45,646 nt of DNA, from the IMG/VR virus record IMGVR_UViG_3300040960_001618, positions 1 through 45,646 of that record; one strand, 5' to 3'. A program made the translations under genes and the position numbers. The stretch comes from a virus. Below, in pieces: positions 24,715-32,724 of the stretch (the first letter of the stretch is position 1; each line of letters starts with the position of its first letter). The notes beneath the pieces were generated by a model that saw only the letters and a list, made by a program, of their open reading frames with translations, did no database searches and had not been told where the DNA came from.

Positions 24715-25811
24715 TAATTGGAATATACAAAGATTTACCTGAATATTTACATATTGAGCCTACTAAACGTTGTAATGCAGCATGCCCGCAATGCCCTCGC
24801 ACTATAGGAGCATCTTTACAAACTTATCCTAACATACCAGAAACAGAGATTACACCCAACAATCTTAAAAAAATGTTGTCTGACGATTTTTTTAATAATA
24901 TAAAAAAAGTTTTAATAAATGGTAATTATGGAGATATTGTAATGCATAGATCTCCTAAAGAATTTATACAAACTTTTTTAGACAAACATTTGCATATACA
25001 AATTAATACAAATGGCGGCGCATTGTCAACTGGTTTTTGGAGTTGGTTAGGCAAACAACCAAATGTTATCGTAGAGTTTGCACTAGATGGACTAGAAGAT
25101 ACTCATCATTTGTACAGAAGAAACACACGCTTTGACATTGTAATAAAAAATGCAAAAGCTTACATAAAAGCAGGCGGCTATGCCCGTTGGATAATGAATG
25201 TGTTTGGTAATAACGAACATCAGGTAGATGCTTGTAAACAAATGAGTAAAGATTTGGGCTTTGCAGAATTTTATTCAAACGACAGTGTTAGATTTTACAA
25301 AGAATATGATGCACTAGTTGATAAAAACTTTGACGAAGTTGCTATACTATATCCTACAGAATTTGTAAAAAATAATAAAAATTTAGATAAAGAAGATAGA
25401 TCTAAGCAGTGGTATGAAAAAATATATAAATTTGTAAATCAAGAATTTGATGTTTTACAAGATGATAGATCAAAATCTTATATTAATGGTCCTGAAATTG
25501 TAGATTGCAAAGTTACACAAGGATTAGAGAGCATTTATATAAGTGGCGATAGTAGATTATGGCCGTGCTGCTGGATGGAAATTGATTACAATGAAAAGAC
25601 TTTAAATAATAATTATTCTTCTTTTGTAGATTTATTTTTTAAGACACTTAATAAAGAAAAAGATTTTAATTTGCTATCTAAACACACTGCAACAGATGTA
25701 GTTAATGCAGGACTTTTGACTACTATAGAAAACTCCTGGTCGTCTAAATGTATTGACATATGCAAACGTACTTGCGCAAGTAAAGAACTTAGAGAAGACT
25801 ATACACGATGA
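24711..25811 (+). CDS. Radical SAM protein with C-terminal SPASM-like domain
   Basis: 366 residues from ATG 24711, chosen over an in-frame ATG 18 nt upstream because it gives the 4-nt ATGA overlap seen at neighbouring genes and has GGAAG upstream. CNAACPQC near the N-terminus gives Cys21, 25 and 28; LINGNYGD replaces the GGEP motif. The C-terminal region has DCKVTQGLESIYISGDSRL, WPCCWME and CIDICKRTCASKE, the Cys spread of a SPASM auxiliary-cluster domain. Such enzymes modify peptides or small molecules. Unlike the other six radical SAM genes here, its extra cluster domain is C-terminal. It lies exactly between the two copies of the unknown/PP-loop pair. Confidence 0.88.
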   Translation: MIIGIYKDLPEYLHIEPTKRCNAACPQCPRTIGASLQTYPNIPETEITPNNLKKMLSDDFFNNIKKVLINGNYGDIVMHRSPKEFIQTFLDKHLHIQINTNGGALSTGFWSWLGKQPNVIVEFALDGLEDTHHLYRRNTRFDIVIKNAKAYIKAGGYARWIMNVFGNNEHQVDACKQMSKDLGFAEFYSNDSVRFYKEYDALVDKNFDEVAILYPTEFVKNNKNLDKEDRSKQWYEKIYKFVNQEFDVLQDDRSKSYINGPEIVDCKVTQGLESIYISGDSRLWPCCWMEIDYNEKTLNNNYSSFVDLFFKTLNKEKDFNLLSKHTATDVVNAGLLTTIENSWSSKCIDICKRTCASKELREDYTR

Positions 25812-26701
25812 GATTTCAAATAGTATTTTTAAATAGTGACCTAGATGAGTATGCATTAAATTATAAAGTATACAATACACCCATTGCGGTTAAATGGTAT
25901 AATGCACTATGCGAACAAGTATTAGAAAAAGATAAAACAGCTAAAGAACCTGATAGACTTTATAATTTTCCAAATGATGTATGGAACGAAGAAAAAATAG
26001 TAAGTGAACTAAACAAGTGTATTGATATTATTAATACAGAAAAAACAGTTATTAAACATGATGCATTTGTAGGCATGCCTCAAGAACAGCTAAATCATTT
26101 ACATCATTATTTTGAAAAACTTAGAGGAGAATCTGGTAATCCTGCAGAGTACTATGTAAATGCTAACGATAAACAGAAATTAGCACTAGAGAGGTATAAT
26201 GTTATTATACATAGGGCAGAGAATTTTTACGGCGGGCATAGAATATCTACAGGATATTTTCCTAGAATAGTTGTAACATTTAATAAACGGAAAAAGAAAC
26301 TTTTAGATGACAATGATTTTAAACATTTTACGTTGCATCGTAAATTTGGAGAAGTTTATATTAATTATTGTGAAGTAGGAAAACCGTTATACGATGTGTA
26401 CAAAGACGAAGATGATATTGTAGGAGAAGATAATATACGTCCGTTAAAATGGTATAGTCCAGACTTTACAGCATACTTCCATGATAGACCTGTCGAAAGT
26501 GTAGAAAAGTTTTTACAAGGTATGGATGCATGGTGGGATCAAAACAATAATTATTTAACTGCACTAGGTTTTACAAAAGGAGATCCTAAAAACGCAATAG
26601 GAAATATACCTGTAGCAATGATAGAAACAAATAAAACAGCAGAAGAAATAGTAATAAAATTATGCGAGTATAACACAATAGATAGGGTAGAACTAATATG
26701 A
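25808..26701 (+). CDS. Unknown protein paired with PP-loop ATPase (copy 2)
   Basis: 297 residues, not recognised; ATGA overlaps upstream and downstream. It shares the segment order of the 23243 product: a helical N-terminal half with QLNHLHHYFEKL (against DLHYIYEQL), VIIHRAENFYGG, a beta segment VYINYCEVGKPLYDVYKDED, YSPDFTAYF, and IGNIPVAMIET. WYSPDFTAYFHDRP and WDQNNNYL have several His/Asp that could bind metal, but this is not a known motif. Its retained pairing with a PP-loop gene suggests a two-subunit enzyme. Confidence 0.65.
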   Translation: MRFQIVFLNSDLDEYALNYKVYNTPIAVKWYNALCEQVLEKDKTAKEPDRLYNFPNDVWNEEKIVSELNKCIDIINTEKTVIKHDAFVGMPQEQLNHLHHYFEKLRGESGNPAEYYVNANDKQKLALERYNVIIHRAENFYGGHRISTGYFPRIVVTFNKRKKKLLDDNDFKHFTLHRKFGEVYINYCEVGKPLYDVYKDEDDIVGEDNIRPLKWYSPDFTAYFHDRPVESVEKFLQGMDAWWDQNNNYLTALGFTKGDPKNAIGNIPVAMIETNKTAEEIVIKLCEYNTIDRVELI

Positions 26702-27435
26702 ATGGATTATTTTATTTTAACGACAACTGGAAGCGGATAGGTGTAAAATTATCTGGTGGCGCAGATAGTACAATAATGTATTATGCAATATGTAATTACT
26801 ATAAAGATAGAGATGATGTAGAAATATATCCAATGACTCTAGATACAAAATTCAAACCTTGGTACAGCAAAGGTGCTAAACGTATTATAAAAAAAGTAAC
26901 AGAGCTGACAGGTAAAGCACCTGCAAAGCATATAGTAAAATACTCAAAAAAACATCGCAATAGACAAACAGTTCAATATTATATTACAGAACAACGTGAA
27001 TTAATAAGAGAAAGCCAAACACTTTATAATTTTGATGCAATTTATAATGGATTAACTAGTAATCCTCTTGAAGAAAATATACTAAATGCTGTAAAAGAAT
27101 ATTACGCAGATAATGCAGAAACATATGAAATTGCAAAGAGTCACATTGTAAAAAGAGATTTTGATAGAGATATAGGAAAAAACAAGTATGGACAAAATAT
27201 AATAGACGCAAAACATTTTATTAATATAAGACCGTTTGTACACGGTGACAAAAAACTTATATATGATGCATATAAATATTATGACAGATTAGACGATCTA
27301 TACCCGTTGTCTTACAGTTGCGAAACTAGATGGCAAGAACACAAAACTAAAACTCTGTCTGAACATGCATGGGAACATTGTGGATATTGTTTTTTTTGTG
27401 CTGAACGTATATATGCATTTGGAAAATTAAAATGA
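26698..27435 (+). CDS. PP-loop ATPase with QueC-like C-terminal Cys cluster (copy 2)
   Basis: 245 residues; ATGA overlap upstream and downstream. GVKLSGGADSTIMYY carries the PP-loop (Ser19-Ser24), and the end reads SCETRWQEH...HCGYCFFCAERIYAFGKLK, the same SC...HCGxCxxC..R..AFG cluster as copy 1. A longer middle (about 30 residues more than copy 1) includes a Lys/Arg-rich helical stretch. The PP-loop family adenylates its substrate with ATP, releasing pyrophosphate. The two copies are clearly paralogous but diverged, so they probably handle different substrates or successive steps. Confidence 0.72.
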   Translation: MNGLFYFNDNWKRIGVKLSGGADSTIMYYAICNYYKDRDDVEIYPMTLDTKFKPWYSKGAKRIIKKVTELTGKAPAKHIVKYSKKHRNRQTVQYYITEQRELIRESQTLYNFDAIYNGLTSNPLEENILNAVKEYYADNAETYEIAKSHIVKRDFDRDIGKNKYGQNIIDAKHFINIRPFVHGDKKLIYDAYKYYDRLDDLYPLSYSCETRWQEHKTKTLSEHAWEHCGYCFFCAERIYAFGKLK

Positions 27436-28001
27436 ATTTTAAAGCATTAGAGCTTCCTTATTACGATGTAAAAAGTGTATTAGATAATATGCTTAAAGAT
27501 AAAATTGTGCATTGGACAGATTTAAATCAAATTTGTATCAACACTGTAGCAGGCGAAGAAGATAATTTTTTATATGGCGCAGGAAGTTTGTTTTATGATT
27601 GGTCTAACGGTAAAGAAGTTTATGACGAAAAAGGTCACATGCGCCATGTACCAGCAGAAAGAGAAACACCGTTAAAAGAAGCAGATTTTACAGTTTTGTG
27701 TACTGTGTTTAAAAATACTGTGTTTGAAGATCTTTATAATGTACTAAAAGAAAATTATAATGTAGGCAGAGTGCGGCTAATGAAAAGTCCTCCTAAAACT
27801 TGTTTAAGTTGGCATGTAGATGACACTAAACGCATACACTATCCTATAGTTACGCAAGAAGGCTGTTTTATGTTAATAGAAGATGAAGTAAAACATTTGC
27901 CTCAGCACACTTGGTGGTTAACTAATACATTAGTAAAGCACACAGCACTAAACGCAAGTTTAGAAGATCGTGTACACCTTGTAGCCACATTGCTCGATTA
28001 A
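27432..28001 (+). CDS. Aspartyl/asparaginyl beta-hydroxylase-like 2OG-Fe(II) oxygenase
   Basis: 189 residues. CLSWHVDDTKRIHYPI supplies the HxD iron ligands and VKHTALNASLEDRVHLV the distal His and 2-oxoglutarate-binding Arg, in the arrangement of the Asp/Asn beta-hydroxylase cupin family. These enzymes hydroxylate a C-H bond using O2, Fe(II) and 2-oxoglutarate. It is the first of a run of such genes in this part of the operon and overlaps the PP-loop gene by 4 nt. The substrate could be the product made upstream; unproven. Confidence 0.72.
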   Translation: MNFKALELPYYDVKSVLDNMLKDKIVHWTDLNQICINTVAGEEDNFLYGAGSLFYDWSNGKEVYDEKGHMRHVPAERETPLKEADFTVLCTVFKNTVFEDLYNVLKENYNVGRVRLMKSPPKTCLSWHVDDTKRIHYPIVTQEGCFMLIEDEVKHLPQHTWWLTNTLVKHTALNASLEDRVHLVATLLD

Positions 28002-28014
28002 AAAATACCTTATC

Positions 28015-28022
28015 TATAAATA
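28015..28022 (+). promoter_or_regulatory. Candidate T4-type late promoter (TATAAATA)
   Basis: An exact TATAAATA lies in the 32-nt gap between the genes ending at 28001 and starting at 28034. It equals the T4 late promoter consensus. Transcription from it would start only a few bases before the ATG at 28034, giving a nearly leaderless message for the first gene and normal leaders for the genes downstream. Confidence 0.6.
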
Positions 28023-28033
28023 TTTCTATAATT

Positions 28034-28474
28034 ATGACTTTTGAGACCTTTAAAACCCAATTTCTAGAATGGGTACAAGACAAAATAGAACCCACTAGAG
28101 GAAATGGATATCCTATATGTCCATTTGCACGTAAAGCACGATTGCAAGACCGTATACAGTTTATAAATGCTCCTAGAGGTATATACGGAGAGTTTTTAGA
28201 ATTTGATGAAGAAAACTACGATATAGGTATTGCATGGTTAGGAGAGTTTACTTCTGGAATAGAAGATGAGTTAGAGGATTTAAGAAAACTGAACCCACAT
28301 TTACTATACTTTTTAAGTACACCACAAAGTGGTCATTTTGTTAAAAATTTTACAAACTGTGTTCTAATACAAAAAAAAGACGATATCGAAATAAAAAGAC
28401 AAGTACTTTTAGATACAACGTATTATGATGACTGGCCTAAAGATTATTATAAAGAAATTATGAACAATGAGTAA
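28034..28474 (+). CDS. Hypothetical protein
   Basis: 146 residues, not recognised. ATG at 28034 has no clear ribosome-binding site, which fits the very short leader predicted from the TATAAATA box at 28015. The protein has PTRGNGYPICPFARKARLQD near residue 20-39, an acidic middle (GIEDELEDLRKLNPH) and a Tyr/Asp/Lys-rich end. No membrane segment or known catalytic motif is apparent. It overlaps the next oxygenase gene by 8 nt (ATGAGTAA), so it probably belongs with the 2OG oxygenase/amidinotransferase set. Confidence 0.65.
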   Translation: MTFETFKTQFLEWVQDKIEPTRGNGYPICPFARKARLQDRIQFINAPRGIYGEFLEFDEENYDIGIAWLGEFTSGIEDELEDLRKLNPHLLYFLSTPQSGHFVKNFTNCVLIQKKDDIEIKRQVLLDTTYYDDWPKDYYKEIMNNE

Positions 28475-29096
28475 TGTACAGCAACTTTTTAGTATACCTG
28501 TTTATAAAAAGAATTTACAAGGTATAGATGTGTCAAGTTTTAGATCACGGGTACTTGAACTATTAAACATTGATAGTTACGGCGATCATATAAGTGTTGT
28601 AGGTATGAACGATGCTAGTACTATAAACACATATGGTATAGAACGTCACATGCAAAATTGGGAAGAAACTAATCAGCTAGTTAACGCTATTAATCCTTGT
28701 ATTGCAGAGTATTGGAAAGAGCTAAATTATCATCCTAATATTAAACCTTATATACAAGAAATGTGGGCTACCATTAGTAGAAAAGATGGTTATGTTCCTA
28801 GTCATTTTCATGGACCAACACCTATTACAGCAGTTTACTATCTTGATAAAACAGAAGGTTCGGGAGACTTAATTATACAGCATCCTTTAGAAGCACTATT
28901 AGGATCACAACCTATTAATTTTCCTTTTGATGAATTTGAACAAAGAATGAAAATACAGCAAGGAGACTTGATAATGTTTCCTGGCTATATACGACACAAA
29001 ACAGAGCGCAATGTATCAGACGATATTAGAATAAGCATAGGAATGAATGTAGCCTCTCGCGGAGAATATGTTGCATCACAGTGGAACCAGGTATGA
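28467..29096 (+). CDS. 2OG-Fe(II) oxygenase (Oxy_5-type fold)
   Basis: 209 residues. LFSIPVYKKNL at the start, SHFHGPTPITAVYYLDK in the centre and LIMFPGYIRHKTERN followed by RISIGMNV near the end match the putative 2OG-Fe(II) oxygenase family often encoded by marine T4-like phages (H.H....S.VYYL, FP....H.V.P, RiSi.fN). The iron ligands would be His of SHFH plus the distal His; the Arg binds 2-oxoglutarate. The start overlaps the upstream stop by 8 nt. Confidence 0.82.
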   Translation: MSNVQQLFSIPVYKKNLQGIDVSSFRSRVLELLNIDSYGDHISVVGMNDASTINTYGIERHMQNWEETNQLVNAINPCIAEYWKELNYHPNIKPYIQEMWATISRKDGYVPSHFHGPTPITAVYYLDKTEGSGDLIIQHPLEALLGSQPINFPFDEFEQRMKIQQGDLIMFPGYIRHKTERNVSDDIRISIGMNVASRGEYVASQWNQV

Positions 29097-30115
29097 TTTG
29101 GACAGAATGGGATAAACTAAAAGAAGTTATAGTAGGATCTACATACGATTTAGATTCGTTAAATCAATTTAACGATAACGAATTTGTAGATGGCATGGGC
29201 AAAATATTAGAAGAGACTGAACAAGACTTTTCTAAACTTGCAGGAATATTTGAACAACATGGTGTGAAAGTACATAGACCTAGGAAACTTCCTTTACTAA
29301 AAGAAAATACAAGAACATGGAATTCTAAGTTTCCTTATCCTGCTATATGTCCTAGAGATTTTCATGTAGTATACGGAAATACTATTCTCGGAACTATTGG
29401 CGGAGATTGTAATAGGTATACTGAAAGTGATTACTTTCTAGATATAATGCTTGAAAAATTTAAAGAAGGGCGTAACTATATAAGTATGCCTAAACCGTTA
29501 CTACAAAGCGACTACAAAGAGTATGAACAACTAGAAGGCCAGATTCTATGGCATGCAGCAAACATTATTAAATGCGGCGACACGCTGTTACACACACAAC
29601 CTTATGCGCCTGGACAGCACGGCAGGGGAACACAAGCAGGACTAGACTGGATTAAGCGCAATATTGGTTACGATGTTAAATGGGCAGAAATACCAAGAAC
29701 AGGACATGCAGATGGTAAGATTGCTCTTATTAAGCCAGGATTATTGTTTTGCTGGGATCCTAGTGCAATACCAGAAGAATTAAAAAGTTGGGATTACATT
29801 AAACTAGAGCGTAAGCCACTACCTGATTATTTTAATGATATTAAAATTCAACACTTTTATAAAGATAAAGTTACAAATTGGTTAGATCATTGGATTGGTT
29901 ATGTTGATGAAACTGTGTTTGATATTAACGTAGTAAGTATAGATGCTAACACTGTGATAACTAACGGCTACGATTCTGAAGTAGAACGTAAACTTAAAAA
30001 ACACGGTGTCGATATGATCCCATTTGATTTTAGACATAAGTACTTTTGGGATAGCGGTTTACATTGTGTAACACTAGACCTTACTAGAGAAGGCGAAAGA
30101 GAGTCTTATGTATAA
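29093..30115 (+). CDS. Amidinotransferase (glycine/inosamine amidinotransferase family)
   Basis: 340 residues from ATG 29093, which overlaps the upstream stop by 4 nt; an in-frame GTG at 29081 is possible but less likely. Conserved blocks: CPRDFHVVYGN (R-D motif), GGDCNRY, PRTGHADGKIALI (GHxDG with the catalytic His), and SGLHCVTLDL at the end with the nucleophilic Cys. This matches enzymes that move an amidino group from arginine to an amine, through a Cys-amidino intermediate. Phage homologues occur in marine myoviruses as I recall. Next to oxygenases and PLP-type genes it may install a guanidino group in a small metabolite or sugar. Confidence 0.85.
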   Translation: MIWTEWDKLKEVIVGSTYDLDSLNQFNDNEFVDGMGKILEETEQDFSKLAGIFEQHGVKVHRPRKLPLLKENTRTWNSKFPYPAICPRDFHVVYGNTILGTIGGDCNRYTESDYFLDIMLEKFKEGRNYISMPKPLLQSDYKEYEQLEGQILWHAANIIKCGDTLLHTQPYAPGQHGRGTQAGLDWIKRNIGYDVKWAEIPRTGHADGKIALIKPGLLFCWDPSAIPEELKSWDYIKLERKPLPDYFNDIKIQHFYKDKVTNWLDHWIGYVDETVFDINVVSIDANTVITNGYDSEVERKLKKHGVDMIPFDFRHKYFWDSGLHCVTLDLTREGERESYV

Positions 30116-30827
30116 CATTGTAATGAATACACCTGAAGCACTCGTCGTAGATGATTTCTTACCTCAAGATGTTTGGGATAAAATTTGGAATCAAGTACAA
30201 GTAGACAAATGGAGTCAAACAGGGGCTGACGATAAATTTTGGCACTATACTGATGGCGCAAATTACAAGAACAATAAACGTTGGTTAACCAAAGGTCCTT
30301 TTAATGATAACAGTGATTTATGGTTTAAACACTTTACAAAATTTCTTGATACATGTCCTGAAGCACAACCTTTCGCTAAAGATTATATAGAAATTGCAAT
30401 GCGGTGTCATGCATATCCTGTAGGTAGTAAAAATCCATGGCATAATGATTTAGGATTTACTACCTACACATATTATTTGCATAGGCATTGGCAAATAAAT
30501 TGGGATAGCACACTTTTAATATTGCCATTAGGTAGTATAGATTATCAACAAGTTTTACCTTTAGAAGATGGTACTGTTCATCATGATTGTTATACAGATA
30601 CTAATAGTCCTATGGAAATGTTTCAACAAGGAAAAAAATATCAGCCTATAATTGATTACGGTCTAGGTACATTTGTTTCTCCTAAACCTAATAGATTAAT
30701 TTTAATCAATAAAAAAGTTGTACACGGTATTACAGCAGTAGATAAAGATGCAGGCGAAAATATTCGTGTTACTCTTACAGGAATGATAATGGAGAGTGAT
30801 TGGAGAGAAACAAATGATCTATTTTAA
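30108..30827 (+). CDS. 2OG-Fe(II) oxygenase (prolyl-4-hydroxylase-like)
   Basis: 239 residues; ATG at 30108 overlaps the amidinotransferase stop by 8 nt. EALVVDDFLPQDVWDKIW is the usual opening of prolyl-hydroxylase-like phage oxygenases. NPWHNDLGFTTYTYYLHR has the HxD iron-binding pair, and VVHGITAVDKDAGENIRVTL the distal His and Arg. The insert WDSTLLILPLGSIDYQQVL is longer than typical. Predicted to hydroxylate a protein, base or small molecule; none can be named. Confidence 0.8.
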   Translation: MYNIVMNTPEALVVDDFLPQDVWDKIWNQVQVDKWSQTGADDKFWHYTDGANYKNNKRWLTKGPFNDNSDLWFKHFTKFLDTCPEAQPFAKDYIEIAMRCHAYPVGSKNPWHNDLGFTTYTYYLHRHWQINWDSTLLILPLGSIDYQQVLPLEDGTVHHDCYTDTNSPMEMFQQGKKYQPIIDYGLGTFVSPKPNRLILINKKVVHGITAVDKDAGENIRVTLTGMIMESDWRETNDLF

Positions 30828-31374
30828 AGAATTTCCTGAATTACAATGTACTTTAGAATTTGGACAAAAATATTTGTTAGATAATCTGCCTGATCCTTTT
30901 CATTCAAATGAACCACAAGTTGATAATATACTTGCTGCTAACAAAGGTTGGTTTAATATTGGCCCTTATGGTATACAGATGCATTATTGCGATAAAGATG
31001 ATTCAAGATGGGAATATTTTAAACCTATTACAGATAAACTAGCAATAGAACCTAAATATGCTGCTTTTATAAAAAGCGATGCAGGTATAGGACCAATACA
31101 TGTTGATATTGCTGAACGTGTAGGAGCACTCAATTTTCCTGTTTATGGAGAATGGGAAAAGAGTTATGTTAAATTTTGGGATAGCGAAGAAGGCAATTAT
31201 GAAGTGTGCGAACGTTGGTATCCTAGTACAACTTGCGGCGGTCTTTTTAGGGCAACAGCGTGGCATCAAGTTATAAATGAAAATCCTGGGTCTAGGATTG
31301 TAATGAGCTTTCATTGGGATGAAAGTTATAGCTTTGAATATCTATGTGATAATTTATTAAGGAAGGATTTATAA
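30814..31374 (+). CDS. Aspartyl/asparaginyl beta-hydroxylase-like 2OG oxygenase
   Basis: 186 residues from ATG 30814, which is preceded by GGAGAG; a GTG 18 nt upstream is in frame but lacks as good a site. It overlaps the upstream gene by 14 nt. GPIHVDIAERVGALNFPV supplies HxD and TAWHQVINENPGSRIVMSFHW the distal His and Arg. The order and spacing fit the Asp/Asn-beta-hydroxylase group and resemble the products at 27432 and 32724. The stop shares a base with the next start. Confidence 0.72.
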   Translation: MIYFKEFPELQCTLEFGQKYLLDNLPDPFHSNEPQVDNILAANKGWFNIGPYGIQMHYCDKDDSRWEYFKPITDKLAIEPKYAAFIKSDAGIGPIHVDIAERVGALNFPVYGEWEKSYVKFWDSEEGNYEVCERWYPSTTCGGLFRATAWHQVINENPGSRIVMSFHWDESYSFEYLCDNLLRKDL

Positions 31375-32213
31375 TGAGAATCAAATCGATTACAGATGTA
31401 ATAGTACCGTTTAGACCGCCTGAAATTCATAATGATATTATGAATTTTCCTATGCAAAAGTATTTTTATTTTGATCAAGATTGGGACGTAAGTAAACGTT
31501 TTGAAGCTATAGATGACTTCTACAACACGTTTGAATCCTGGGTTGGCATCAAACTACCAAACTTTGGAAAGTACGCTGTAAACGGTAGTACAGAAGCTAT
31601 AACACAGTGTTTAATAGCTTTATCGCATACAAATAAGAAACTTGCAATGGTTGAAAACGAATATCGTTGGTATCCTTTTATTGCAAGCAAGCATGGTATT
31701 GACATTGTATGGGTTAAAGATATTAATGATTTAACTGACGATTGCGTATTTGTAACTAGTTTGCCTTTTTGTAGAGATGGCAAAATACACGAGTTACAAC
31801 ATCAATTATTAGAAAAGTGTCATCAGGAAGAAATTGAATGCTGGCTAGATTGTGCATACTATGGTGCTAGTAAGCCTGTTGAATTTAAAATACCTAAAAG
31901 CGTAACTAATATATTTTTTAGTTTTTCTAAAAACTTTGGATTAGCTCTTAATCGTCTAGGTTTATGGTATGCCAAAGATTATATTATTGACAAAGGACTT
32001 TTAAATGATGTTGCATATTTGCCTGTTGGAAACATGGCATTAGCAGCAATGCTTATGAAAAAGTATCCTAACGATTATTTGTGGAATAATTATAGAGATG
32101 TACAATTACAATGTACAAATAATCCTACAGATTTAATTTTTATGAGTGCAAATGGAGAGTGTCTTAGTGGTAAGATGACTGAGGTTGTAAAGGAAAAATA
32201 TCAAGATTTGTAA
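31374..32213 (+). CDS. Short fold-type-I PLP aminotransferase-like protein
   Basis: 279 residues. YAVNGSTEAITQCLIAL matches the PLP phosphate-binding helix start (NGSTEA), ECWLDCAYYGA holds the Asp that contacts the pyridine nitrogen (D.AYYG), and FFSFSKNFGLALNRLGLWY carries the SxSK..(G)..RxG motif with the PLP lysine of class I/II aminotransferases. At 279 residues it is ~100 short of typical enzymes, lacking most of the C-terminal domain, though the frame is intact. It is the last gene of the plus-strand operon and runs 50 nt into the convergent minus-strand gene. Probable role: transamination or decarboxylation of an amino acid or keto compound made by the cluster. Confidence 0.75.
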   Translation: MRIKSITDVIVPFRPPEIHNDIMNFPMQKYFYFDQDWDVSKRFEAIDDFYNTFESWVGIKLPNFGKYAVNGSTEAITQCLIALSHTNKKLAMVENEYRWYPFIASKHGIDIVWVKDINDLTDDCVFVTSLPFCRDGKIHELQHQLLEKCHQEEIECWLDCAYYGASKPVEFKIPKSVTNIFFSFSKNFGLALNRLGLWYAKDYIIDKGLLNDVAYLPVGNMALAAMLMKKYPNDYLWNNYRDVQLQCTNNPTDLIFMSANGECLSGKMTEVVKEKYQDL

Positions 32214-32724
32214 ATTTAGTCCATGCTATGTTTTGCCAACACGGACTATTTTTACTTGTATCATTACAAACTAAAAATCTATCAGTTTCGTAATGCCAAG
32301 GTTCGTCTAAAAAATTAGTTGCATCCTTTGCAAATCTTTTACAAAATCTATAAGTATTAAATTCTCTGCTTATAAATGCAAAATCAAATTTATCTCTAGC
32401 AAATTCTATTTGACTTTTTAGCATAGTGAGAGTTGTTTCTGGTATACCAACTGCTGTTCCTTTTTCTCGCCATGTTGGAGTAACCATCAATCTATTTAAA
32501 ACTCTACAACCATTATTAAACATATTGCGTGTAATAACAGTACTAGCTTCGAAAGGTTGATCATACTTATAAATTATACTTACAAATAAATGATCGTCTT
32601 TATAAAAATTTTCTTTAGTATAATTTGAATTTAATTTATCCTTGTACATTCTTTCCAGTATGTATTCTACATCTGGTTTTATTTTGTAATACTCGTTTAT
32701 TGGATAATTTTTGTATGTGTACAT
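32164..32724 (-). CDS. GNAT-like acetyltransferase
   Basis: 186 residues on the minus strand, convergent with and overlapping the plus-strand operon end by 50 nt. LFVSIIYKYDQPFEASTVITRN followed by RVLNRLMVTPTWREKGTAVG resembles beta4 and the acetyl-CoA-binding motif A of GNAT enzymes (R.yV.P..R..G.G), though the final Gly pair is poor. FAFISREFNTYRFCKRFAKD matches the later N....R...K.GF segment. It would acetylate an amine from acetyl-CoA. The assignment is moderate because the pyrophosphate loop is weak. Confidence 0.55.
   Translation of the reverse strand: MYTYKNYPINEYYKIKPDVEYILERMYKDKLNSNYTKENFYKDDHLFVSIIYKYDQPFEASTVITRNMFNNGCRVLNRLMVTPTWREKGTAVGIPETTLTMLKSQIEFARDKFDFAFISREFNTYRFCKRFAKDATNFLDEPWHYETDRFLVCNDTSKNSPCWQNIAWTKFTNLDIFPLQPQSSYH
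32217..32253 (+). terminator. Likely intrinsic terminator of the long plus-strand operon
   Basis: Just after the TAA at 32211-32213, TAGTCC (32217-32222) pairs with GGACTA (32243-32248), with an inner TGTT/AACA pairing, and the hairpin is followed by TTTTT (32249-32253). It lies inside the 3' part of the convergent minus-strand gene. This has the form of a factor-independent terminator for plus-strand transcription. Confidence 0.6.

Noticed and set aside
24064-27435. PAPS reductase as the function of the two PP-loop genes
   Set aside because: The SGGADS loop is generic to the PP-loop superfamily, and the C-terminal CGxCxxC cluster resembles QueC more than PAPS reductase.
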